Shown: positions 41,365-51,600 of the stretch, one piece after another | Layout of the letters: the number at the start of each line of letters is the position of its first letter | Numbering within the stretch: position 1 is the stretch's first letter | Assembly (NCBI GenBank): GCA_900555015.1 | Contig: USJL01000011.1 | Span: forward strand, 1-56,533 | Length of the DNA stretch: 56,533 nt | Direction: 5' to 3' | Source of the DNA: an uncultured Oscillospiraceae bacterium | Lineage (GTDB): Bacteria; Bacillota; Clostridia; Oscillospirales; Acutalibacteraceae | Position numbers and translations under genes: made by a program | The notes under the pieces: generated by a model | What the model was told of the DNA's origin: nothing | The model's input: only the letters and a program-made list of their open reading frames with translations | The model's database searches: none

Positions 41365-42717
41365 ATGGGATTATTAGATAGATTTGATTCTACGGCAGAG
41401 CCGGAAAGAGTCAGCAATGCACCGCAGGATAATGACAGGTTTGTTCCTAAAACTTCAAAGTTTATTGTTGACGACCCCTTTGCCGAAACTAAAAAGAAAA
41501 TTCATCAGGCAATAATTGAACAGCAAATAAGCGAAAATTCCCAAGTCAGCGAGGAGGGAATGAGAGAGCTTATTAATGAATTTGTTGAAAGACCGGAATA
41601 CGGAATTCCCCGAATTGAGCGTGGAATAATTGCTGAAGAGCTTTTTGACAATATTATGGGCTACGGTCCTATTCAAATGCTTGTTAACAGCGACGCTTAT
41701 TCTGAAATTATGGTAAACGGTCCGAATCAGGTTTATGTTGAAAGCAGAGGTAAACTTTCTTTAACAGACGTTAAGTTTGAAGACACCGACCATTTAATGC
41801 AAATTATAGACAGAATTGTTACTAAAGTCGGCAGGCATGTTGACGAGGCAAGCCCGATGGTTGACGCTCGTTTGCCCGACGGCTCCCGTGTTAACGTTAT
41901 TATTCCGCCTGTTTCACTTGTAGGTCCGATTTTAACAATCCGTAAGTTCGGCAAAACACCTATTACGGCAGAAAACTTAATTACTTGGGGTTCCGCTTCT
42001 CCTAAAATGCTTGAATTTTTGGAAGCGGCTGTAAAAGGAAAATTAAACATTGTTGTTTCCGGCGGTACAGGCTCAGGTAAAACAACACTTTTAAATATTC
42101 TTTCTTCTTATATTCCGGAAACCGAAAGAATTATAACTATTGAAGACTCTGCCGAGGTTCAGCTTCATCAGCAACATGTTTTAACACTTGAAAGCAGACC
42201 GGCAAACTCTGAGGGTAAAGGTCAAATCAGTATTCGTGATTTGGTTGTTAACTCACTTCGTATGAGACCCGACCGAATTATCGTAGGTGAAGTTCGTAGC
42301 AGTGAAACGTTGGATATGCTTCAGGCTATGAATACGGGTCACGACGGTTCTTTAACAACAATCCACGCAAACTCTCCAAGGGATTCTGTTTCCCGTATTG
42401 AAACCATGGTTATGATGTCCGGCTCGGAATTGCCGTCAAAAGCAATCCGAGATCAGGTTGCATCTGCAATCAATCTTATTGTTCAACAATCCCGTTTAAG
42501 AGACGGTTCAAGAAAAATCACTTCAATTTCCGAAATTGTGGGAATGGAAGGTGATGTTGTTCGTATGCAGGAAATATTTACTTACGATACCGAAGGTGAA
42601 ATGGATGCCGACGGTAAGTTTAAAGGCGTATTTAAGGCTACGGGTATTATTCCAAGATGTATTGAAAAAATCAGAGAAAACGGAGTGAGCGTTAATAATG
42701 ACTGGTTCCACAATTAA
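41365..42717 (+). CDS. cpaF: CpaF/TadA secretion ATPase
   Basis: A 450-residue hexameric motor of the type II/IV secretion family. Walker A VSGGTGSGKTTLL lies at about 230-242, ITIEDSAEVQL (Asp box) near 256, and MRPDRIIVGEVRSSETLDMLQAMNTGHDGSLTTIHAN (Walker B and His box) at about 292-329. It powers pilin polymerisation. The end overlaps the tadB start by 20 nt. Confidence 0.97.
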   Translation: MGLLDRFDSTAEPERVSNAPQDNDRFVPKTSKFIVDDPFAETKKKIHQAIIEQQISENSQVSEEGMRELINEFVERPEYGIPRIERGIIAEELFDNIMGYGPIQMLVNSDAYSEIMVNGPNQVYVESRGKLSLTDVKFEDTDHLMQIIDRIVTKVGRHVDEASPMVDARLPDGSRVNVIIPPVSLVGPILTIRKFGKTPITAENLITWGSASPKMLEFLEAAVKGKLNIVVSGGTGSGKTTLLNILSSYIPETERIITIEDSAEVQLHQQHVLTLESRPANSEGKGQISIRDLVVNSLRMRPDRIIVGEVRSSETLDMLQAMNTGHDGSLTTIHANSPRDSVSRIETMVMMSGSELPSKAIRDQVASAINLIVQQSRLRDGSRKITSISEIVGMEGDVVRMQEIFTYDTEGEMDADGKFKGVFKATGIIPRCIEKIRENGVSVNNDWFHN

Positions 42718-43678
42718 TATTATTTTTATAACCGTGGCGTTTGCGCTGCTTGCGTTTGCCTTGGCTTATATTATTGCATACGCTGTTTCGGCAAATAAAA
42801 TTGCCGCAGAAGAGCGTATTAAAGAACTTGAAAAACAGGTGGGAGCCGATGACGGACTTGCACTTGTTAAAAACAAATCACGCAAATCAAAACAGGCAAA
42901 GAAAAATAAAAAGCAAGATAACTTTATTGAAAAATTCGGTTCCTCCGTTTACAGGGAACTGCAAGCAGCCGATATTAAAATGCGTCCTGAAGAGTTTATG
43001 ACAATTTGGGCTGTTTTGGCTTTTGTACCCGGCAGTTTGGTTGCTTTGTTTATGGCAAATGCCGCTGTTTCTCTTTTGCTTGTTATTGTTGGCATTATTC
43101 TTCCTATTGTTTATATTAAAAGCAAGCAAAAAAGCCGCGTTAAAAAGTTTGACGAACAGTTAAGCGACGCATTAATGATTTGTTGCAGCTGCTTGCGTTC
43201 GGGTTTAAGTTTTCCTCAGGCTATGGAAACTATTGCAAAAGATATGGACGCTCCTATTTCAACAGAATTTGACACTGTGTTAAAAGAAGTTGCCATGGGT
43301 TCTTCAATGGAAGAAGCGTTATATAATATGGAAAAAAGAATTAAAAGTAAGCACCTTTCTCTTCTTGTTTCCGCAGTTTTAATCCAAAGGCAAACAGGCG
43401 GTAATTTGTCTGAAATTCTTGAAACTCTTTCCGATACAATTAAAGACAGAATGAAACTTAAAAAGGAACTTAAAACGGCTACTGCTTCAGGTAAAATGTC
43501 AGGTATGATTGTTGGTGCAATGCCCGTTATTTTGCTTGCCATGTTTACTGTTATCAATTATGATTTTGTAAAGGTACTTTATACTGAACCGAGAGGTTAT
43601 GCCCTTTTGGCGGTTGCCGCATTTCTTGAATTAATGGCATTTGTTGCCGTTAAGAAAATTACAACAATTAAAATGTGA
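42698..43678 (+). CDS. TadB inner-membrane platform protein
   Basis: A 326-residue type II secretion F-domain protein. Membrane helices lie near residues 5-28, 105-145, 270-290 and 300-320. The conserved core RSGLSFPQAMETIAKDMDAPISTEFDTVLKEVAMGSSMEEAL (about 165-206) is intact. It forms the platform for CpaF together with TadC. The start overlaps cpaF, and tadC follows after 10 nt. Confidence 0.93.
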   Translation: MTGSTINIIFITVAFALLAFALAYIIAYAVSANKIAAEERIKELEKQVGADDGLALVKNKSRKSKQAKKNKKQDNFIEKFGSSVYRELQAADIKMRPEEFMTIWAVLAFVPGSLVALFMANAAVSLLLVIVGIILPIVYIKSKQKSRVKKFDEQLSDALMICCSCLRSGLSFPQAMETIAKDMDAPISTEFDTVLKEVAMGSSMEEALYNMEKRIKSKHLSLLVSAVLIQRQTGGNLSEILETLSDTIKDRMKLKKELKTATASGKMSGMIVGAMPVILLAMFTVINYDFVKVLYTEPRGYALLAVAAFLELMAFVAVKKITTIKM

Positions 43679-43688
43679 GGTGTAAATT

Positions 43689-44621
43689 ATGATTCAATTT
43701 CTTGTTATCGCTTATGCATTGTTTGCACTTGCACTTGTAGTTCTTATTCTCAGCAAAAAAGGTATGGAAGAGGATAATAACTTACGCAGAAAAAAAGCAA
43801 TCGGTAAAGATACCGTAAAAACAGATTATAAAAATGTAGACACTTCCTTTTATGAACGTGTTATAAAACCTATTGTTGATAAGGTAAATAAAAGTAGGGG
43901 AAACGACCAAACGAAAAGCGCAAAACAGCGTGAAAAGTTAGAGCAAACTTCGTTAAAATTGCGCAAGGCAGGCTTACATATTTCAGCAAGCAGTTTTCAG
44001 TTTTTTAAAACTGCTTTCACAGCCGTTATGGCAGTAATTTCAGTGGGTATCGGTCTTGTTTTGTTTTCCTACACAAATTATGCAATTTTAATAATGCTTT
44101 TTGGAATTATCGTTGCCGTTTTAGGTCCCGATATGTTCCTTAACAGCAAGGTTAAATCTCATCAAAATGCAATTAAAGAACAACTTGCCGAAACTATAGA
44201 CCTTATGAGTGTTTGTATGGAAGCAGGTCTTAGTTTTGACGCCTCTATTGTTAAAATTTCCGAAAGAATGGAAGGACCGTTTATTGATGAACTTATGACG
44301 GTATTCAGGCAAATTCAGCTTGGCAGAAACAGGAATGAAGCTTTAAAAAGCCTTGCCGATTCTTCGGATGTTAAAGAGTTAAAAACTTTTGTTTCAGCTA
44401 TTATTCAGGCAAGCCAGCTTGGTATTCCCGTAACAAATGTTTTAAAGGCACAGTCAGAGCAGTTGCGTATGAATAAAAGAGAAGAAATTAAAGAACTTGC
44501 GGCAAAAGTTCCTACAAAAATGACTTTGCCTACGGTTATTTTTATTCTTCCTGCAATTATGTGCGTAATTCTCGGTCCTGTTGTTTTCTCTGTAATAGAT
44601 AATATGGCAGGAGCATTTTAA
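43689..44621 (+). CDS. TadC inner-membrane platform protein
   Basis: A 310-residue type II secretion F-domain protein, paralogous to TadB. The core ETIDLMSVCMEAGLSFDASIVKISERMEGPFIDELMTVFRQIQLGRNRNEAL (about 166-217) is intact, with membrane segments at about 1-20, 110-150 and 280-305. GAGGTG precedes the ATG. Its stop overlaps the DUF192 start (TAATG). Confidence 0.93.
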   Translation: MIQFLVIAYALFALALVVLILSKKGMEEDNNLRRKKAIGKDTVKTDYKNVDTSFYERVIKPIVDKVNKSRGNDQTKSAKQREKLEQTSLKLRKAGLHISASSFQFFKTAFTAVMAVISVGIGLVLFSYTNYAILIMLFGIIVAVLGPDMFLNSKVKSHQNAIKEQLAETIDLMSVCMEAGLSFDASIVKISERMEGPFIDELMTVFRQIQLGRNRNEALKSLADSSDVKELKTFVSAIIQASQLGIPVTNVLKAQSEQLRMNKREEIKELAAKVPTKMTLPTVIFILPAIMCVILGPVVFSVIDNMAGAF

Positions 44622-44980
44622 TGAAGGTTTTAAAATTAGTAAAAAACGGTAATGTTATTTGCGATTACATTGAGGATGCAAGTTCTTTTTTCAGAAGATT
44701 TATGGGCTTAATGTATCGCAAAAGCATTCCTCAAAATCACGGCTTGTTACTAACGCCGTGCAACGAAATTCATACTTTTGGTATGCGTTTTGATATAGAT
44801 GCGGTTTACATTTCAAAAAACGGCGAAGTTTTGTTTATTGACGAGGCAGTAAAACCGCACAAAGTTTGTAAAAAAATTAAAAACGCCTACAAGGTGTTAG
44901 AATTAAATTCAGGTATGGCACATAAGTTCGGCTTAAACACAGGCGATTCTGTAGATTTTGTTCATATCCAATCTAAATAA
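44621..44980 (+). CDS. DUF192 domain protein
   Basis: A 119-residue DUF192 protein. RRFMGLMYRKSIPQNHGLLLTPCNEIHTFGMRFDIDAVYISKNGEVLFID (about 25-74) is the family core, a small beta-barrel of unknown biochemical role. There is no signal peptide here. Its one-base overlap with tadC makes it a true member of the Tad operon, where DUF192 genes occur repeatedly in other bacteria. A pilus-related role is inferred from position only. Confidence 0.9.
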   Translation: MKVLKLVKNGNVICDYIEDASSFFRRFMGLMYRKSIPQNHGLLLTPCNEIHTFGMRFDIDAVYISKNGEVLFIDEAVKPHKVCKKIKNAYKVLELNSGMAHKFGLNTGDSVDFVHIQSK

Positions 44981-45001
44981 TTTTCTCGGGGGATTTATTC
45001 A

Positions 45002-45661
45002 ATGGCAAACAATGAAGTTTTTGACAGAACTCAAATTTTAGGTTCAGCGGCAAAGGATTATGATTTTGATAAGGTTCTGCGCGGATATGATATAAAACAG
45101 GTTGATACTTATATTGATAATTTGCTTCAGGCAAATAAAAACGCAAGCGAAATTTTTGATAACAGATTTAATGATTTAAAAAACGAAAATTCAATGCTTG
45201 CCTGTGAATTAGGTCAGGTTAAAAGCAAACTTGCCGAAATGACCGCTCTTTTTGAAAATTGCCGAAAAGAGCGTGATGAGTTAAAAAATTCAGCCGGTTC
45301 TGCAACTTCTGCTGTTGACACGGCTCAAATAGATGAATTAAACGAAACAGTTAAAAAACTTACAACAAAAAACAGACTTTTGACAGATGAAAATAAAAAG
45401 CTTGAATATGAAAACAGTGATTTACAGCGTGATGTTGCTCATTTAACAAAAAAAGTAGATAAAAACAGAGCTGAAATTAAGAGCCTTTCAAGCGAGCTTG
45501 AATCATCAGTTAATGATGATTTGGCAAAAAAATATTCCGAAATTTCACGCATTTACGAATCTGCCGTTGACAAGGCAGAAGATTTGATTTACAGACTTCA
45601 AACAGAATTATCTCTTGCTCATTCCAAAGCAGAAGATGTTAAATCCGAAGAAAAGGAATAA
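45002..45661 (+). CDS. DivIVA-like coiled-coil protein
   Basis: A 219-residue cytosolic protein. DFDKVLRGYDIKQVDTYIDNLLQANK (about 21-46) is a DivIVA/GpsB-type N-terminal module that recognises curved membranes, and a long coiled coil covers about 55-205. It has no membrane segment. In a pilus operon it may place the machine at a pole or septum, with TadZ. The start is close to GGGGGA; TadG follows 27 nt downstream. Confidence 0.85.
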   Translation: MANNEVFDRTQILGSAAKDYDFDKVLRGYDIKQVDTYIDNLLQANKNASEIFDNRFNDLKNENSMLACELGQVKSKLAEMTALFENCRKERDELKNSAGSATSAVDTAQIDELNETVKKLTTKNRLLTDENKKLEYENSDLQRDVAHLTKKVDKNRAEIKSLSSELESSVNDDLAKKYSEISRIYESAVDKAEDLIYRLQTELSLAHSKAEDVKSEEKE

Positions 45662-45688
45662 TATATCAATTTTTAAGGGGTGATTGCC

Positions 45689-48600
45689 TTGAAAAAATCA
45701 CATATAAAATCAAATGAACACGGTGCCATAACTATAATTACTGCGCTTATTTTAACCGTTCTTATTGGCTTTACTGCTCTTTCGGTTGATTTGGGGCTTC
45801 ATTATTATATGGGTGCCAAGCTTCAAAACGCAGTCGATGCCGCAGGAACCGCACTTGCAGCTAATTTAGGCGCTGTAGACGGCAGCTTAGAGGATATCGC
45901 TTGCGATTATTTGGCTAAAAACGGCTACGATATTGACGGAAAATATAAAGATAAAATGACCGTTACTATCGAAAAAAAAGGCGTTCGTAATGCAGAAACA
46001 ATTAATGCAGATGAATATATAACCACCGGTTATTACAAGTTAACGGTTGATTTGGTAGATAATACGCTTTTTGCCAAAGTGCTGGATATTGATTCTTTGC
46101 ATCTTTCCAAAACTGCATACATTAGGTGCGAAGCAAATTATGTAGGTGTGCCACGTGCCTTAAAATATACTTTGTTTGCAGGTTCGGATAAAGTTTTGAC
46201 AAACGGTGCCGCTCTTAATATTAACGGCAGAACCTCCGGAACTTTAAATACTATTACTGCAAGTTTTGAAAAGTTAATAAATAAAACAAACGAAATTATC
46301 GTTCAGCCGATTTTAGGTATTTTCGGCAAAGACCCTAATTTTAATTCACTTGTAAATATTAACCTTTCTGAAGTCATCACAAACGGAGATGTTCATTCAA
46401 ATTCAGATATAAACATTGCCGTTCAGGCATTAAATGCAAGTCGTGTTAAAGATCAAGATTATGAAGGTAACAGCAACGATGACGCATATGATGAGGCAAG
46501 CAAGGAAAACGATTCCGCTTATGACGATTACGGTCAGGTAACTTATACTGCTCATAATAATATTAAATTTTCCAGTTCTTTGAAAAATAATCACGATGAG
46601 TCTACTCACGTTTATATTCAAAACCAGCAGTATCTTGAGCAAACACAGGTTGCTCTTTATATTCTTGATACAGTTAATTTCAACTTGGTTGGCAGTACCT
46701 CTGCTTTGCAGGATAAGTATCGTGAAGCCGCTGTAGTATATTTTTCAAATAACACACAGTACAGCGATAATCAAAAAAATGCAATTTTGGCACAGGCAGA
46801 TAATCTTGTTTATAATAATGACGGAACATATACATTGAATAATCAGTCTATGATTGTTTATGATGTCAGTCAGTCAAACAGTGAAAAAATGCTTGCAGAT
46901 GTTCGTAAAAACGGAATTGAAAGTATTGCTGAAAAAATTCAGGTTAACGGTTCAGACCCTCTTTACGGAACATCCGGTGCTCTTTTGTATCAAAACAGGG
47001 CAGATAAAGCTTCAACTATTAATTACGGAATTAAATTTGAAAAGAAAGATGACGACGGAACTGTAACGCAAACTAAAAATCTTTCTGTTTTCGGAAATCA
47101 GGTAAACAGAGATACTTCAAATATTTTTGCCGGCGTTGGCGGCAGTCAAATGAATGATGCCACAAATGCAGGCGCAGCATTTTCAGTTGGTCGCACATTC
47201 CAGGAAATGAGCGAATATATCGCAGTTCCGAATATGAAGCCTTATTTTACCCGTCAGGTTAATCAGTCAATCAGAAATGCAACAAAATCTGCAGCTGAAT
47301 TGGGTGATTCCCAGGTAACAGGTGCAAGAACGGTTAAAGAGGCTGTTAAGAATATGACAAATGACCTTGTTAATATTCTTAAAGATACGGAATATACCGA
47401 TTCTACATATGATTCTACAGATAAGCTTACAAATGCAGATTCTACACCGCTTTTTACAAACTTTAAGGAATCTAAAGATGCCGGTTTAACTCCGTTGGTT
47501 GATGATACTCATACTTCATATAAAGGCTTTAATTTGTTTAACGGCAGTAATGTTCTTAAAACTCCGGATGAATTTGTAAGCGAATTTAATTCGGCGTTTA
47601 TTCAAAATAAAAAAACCGCTGTTTACGGCGAAAGCGCAATTAATCAATATTATGAAGAAAATGTTGCAAGTAATGATAAGTATGATACAAATTATGCCGA
47701 CGGTGCAGTAGCTAAAAAGCGCGATGAGCTTGAAAAGAATTTTAAAAACGGCTACAGCAGCGTAAAATCAGATGTTGTTTCTGCTTCAGGCGGCAGCATT
47801 GAAATGCCTAAAATGAACGATAATTTCCTTGGTCAGTATGCGGCAACCAATTCAGTTCGTAGGTATTTTGATTATCAAGTAAGTGATATTGACGGTAAAA
47901 ATATTACAACAACTTATATGCCATATATTTGGGCAGGTAAATATGTTCTTCGTCAGGGTACAACGTGGGGCGACGGCACTACTGAAAATAAGGCTTTAGA
48001 TGTTATTTCGATTCATAATACGTCAAATTCAAGTACGGCATTGGGTCCTAATGTAAATAATGTTGTAGACGGAACCGCTTATGTATCAAAAAAGAATCTT
48101 GATGTTAAAGCAAACAGCTCCCTTGTTGTAAACGGTAATATTGACATTGCTGGTACATCACATGGTGAACTTCAGTTAAGAACAGGAACTGTTATTTATT
48201 GTAACGGTAACATTACATGTAACGGACTCATTATGGAATCCGGTGCAAGATTATATTGTACAGGCACAATTACTGTTAAAAGTTATATAACAACTGCAGA
48301 TGATAATTCAAATGTAATTGTTTGTAACAATTTAACCTTTAATGCAGGTGAATCAACCAAATTTATTAATAATGCACAGTTGTTAATTAAAGGCGATTTT
48401 TATTGTAACGGAAATATAGATAATAATAATGTTATTAAATGTATGGGCGATGTTACAATAAACGGTAACAGGTCTTATAAAGACGGTCTTATTACAAAAT
48501 ATCGCAATTTAGGTCTTTATAACTACGGTGCAATGTATGTTAAAGGCAATATAACGGCAAAACGTGGCTTAAAAATAGATAACGGTGAATTGTATGTAGT

Positions 48601-51600
48601 AGGTAATATTTCAGCCGCAAACAGCGGAGATGACGGCAGTGATATTCTTGATTTGGCAAATGCTGCAACAGTTTATGTTCGTGGTGTTGTTACATCCAGC
48701 CGATCAAATCGCCATTTATGGCTTGAAACAGAGGGAACGGGTGCTGTTTTAAGTATTTACGGCTACGGCGGTTCAAACTGCTTCAATTCCCAGGTTAAAA
48801 AGTTTGCAAACGAGCAAAAAGGTTCAACTGTTTATATTGCAGGCGGTAAAGATGATAATTTGTTAACAGGTTATAATTCCGAAACATTGGCTATGTACAT
48901 TCCAAATTCGGACGATTTTCTTAACGCAGGCACTCTTTATGTTTACGGAAAGGTTCAAACCGTTTCGTCAAATATTAAACTTTATAATGACGGCAAAACT
49001 TATATTAACGGTAATTTGTATTCAAATAACGCAAATGTAAGCGTAACAAACGGTCACAGCCTTTCAGTCAGCGGCACTTTAACATGTAATTCTGCTACAT
49101 TTAACGGAAAATCGGCAAATGATTCTCATATTTATTCATCCGCTTCTGTCAGCGATACAATTTCCGTTCTTAATAATCATAAGTTAATTATTAACGGCGC
49201 TGTCAGTGTTAGAATTAATGCTGAAAGCGGCGGATATGTTTGGTGCGTAGGCTCAACTTCTGTTTATTCTGTTAAGATAGACAGCAGTGATGAAAATAAT
49301 GTTTCTCAAGTATTCCTTGGCGACGGCTCTGTGCTTAATAATGGCAGTATTCTTGAAATTAACGGTGAATTTTATTTGCCGAACGTTGATAGTTTATCAT
49401 TAAATAAACTTGACATTGGTAGATTCGGTACATTTAATTTCTATGGAAAACAGTTAACTGTTAACGATTATTTTTACATTCGAAACGGCGGCACATTATA
49501 TGTTGCCGGTAAAACAGTTATAAATAATTGCCGAATTACAAATGAGGGCAATATGTATTTGATGAGCGGCTTGGATATGAGCGCTTCAACATCTTTGCAA
49601 ACTACAGACGATATTATTTTCGGCAGCGGTTCAGATACATTTATCGGTAATAACGGTAAAACAGACAGTTATAATAATAAATACGGCATATTAAGTTTTA
49701 AGGGCTACTTATTCGGCAGGGGTAATATTTATATTGAAAATAACCTCGAAATAAACGGCTACAATAAAACAAAAGATGAAGATAACTATGTTGATAACAG
49801 ATGGGAAGGTATTATTGTAGACAGAAACAGTAATGTTTATGTCAGCGGCGACGCTAAAATAGTAGGCAATAATTACGCTACTTATGTTTTTGACAGCGGC
49901 TCATTCAGTTGTAATAGTTTCTCTGTAGACAGTACAATCGAAAATGCCGGCAAGTTAATTGTTTTGGGTAACCTTGATTACCGAAATGACGGTGAATTCA
50001 GTAACAGTTCTAAAGTTGATGCTTCTTCTTTAAAAGCAGGCTTGTCCCTTTTAAACGGCGGTAAAGACGGCGATGTTCACAGTGATGCAGAATTATATAT
50101 CGGCGGAACAAACCCAATTACAATAGGCGGCGGCTCTGTAAATTACGGTAAAATGTATGTTAATACTTCCCTTAATGTACAGGGCTATCAAAAATACGGT
50201 GATTTAAGCGTTGATATGGCATTTAGAAACTGTGATTATGCAGTTGCACATTTTAACGGACCGGTTAATCTTAATTCAAACGCTGTGTTTAACGGAATTA
50301 CTTCAGTATTCTCTTGCGTTGGTGATTTGTATTACGGTTCTTGTCTTTACAATATTGGTGAATTTATTGCTACAGGCGATATTCGCCAAAATATAAACTC
50401 TGTAAATAATTGGACTTGGCGCAACGGCAGTTCAATGTCTGTTATGAACGGTTTTTATCAAATAAATGGTAAAGAATTCCCCGACGCTGTATTGTTCTGC
50501 GGCGGCACTCTTCAGCTTGGTTCAAATGAAACAGCAGGCGAGGCAGGTTCCTTCTTCAATATGGCTACTGCCTATGTTGCAAATGATTTGCTAGTTTATT
50601 GTAATAAGGCAAATTCGTATTTTGTAACTGCATTTTGGGGCTATACAAATTCAAATACTTTTGTCGGCAACAATTTCTTTGCCGGCGGCGGTGTTGCTAC
50701 AGGTAACGACAGTATATTTATGGTCGGCAACGATTACCGTTCAAAGCGCTGTACAAAAATTAATATTGATATGTTTACATATAACACTATCACCGAAGGC
50801 GATTTCTATTCTTATCGTGACAGAGATAATTATAAACAGTGTTATTTCTATGTAGGCGGCAATATGCTTGTCAACACTCTTGGTGCAACCGTAAGAGCCG
50901 ATACAATTTTCACTTCGGTTATACCTGAAAACAATTCCCGTGATATGGATGTTTATTCAAATTCAAATATCTATGTTGGCGGCTCTCTTTACTGCAACTG
51001 TAAGCTTTATATGAAGCAAAATGCAACGTTGGTTGTAGCCGGTGATAAGAGTTTGTATGATGAAAACGGTAAGGTTCTTCAGCAAATCTTTGACTCCTCT
51101 ATAAACGGAACAATTAAGCAAACAATTCAAAGCTTGCTTGACGGCACTAATTATAAAATATTTATTTATCAGTGCCTTGATGAAAATATTTGCTCAAAAA
51201 TCATATGCGGCGGCAGTATGTTTGTTAAAGATACATCTAAAATCCGCGATATGACTAAAAACTGGATTTACGGCGACTTTAAGTGTAACAACTATGTTGA
51301 AATCGGTAAATCATTGCTTGATGATGACAGGGATGAATCACAGGCAACATCCGCTCCGTATAGGCTTGACGGCGAGAATAAGATTGACTATGTTTTTGCA
51401 AATGCAGGCTATACTTATGTTGGCGGCGATTTTGATTGTTCAAAGTATAATAAGGTTTATGCTTCCACAACTTTAAGAGTTGCAGGCGATTATTACACCG
51501 GCAATTATTTAACATTGCGACACGATGCAAAAATTTATGTCGGCAAAAAGTTAACTGCTACAACTTCTATTGATGGCGGTACTTATTCCGAATTCCATGT

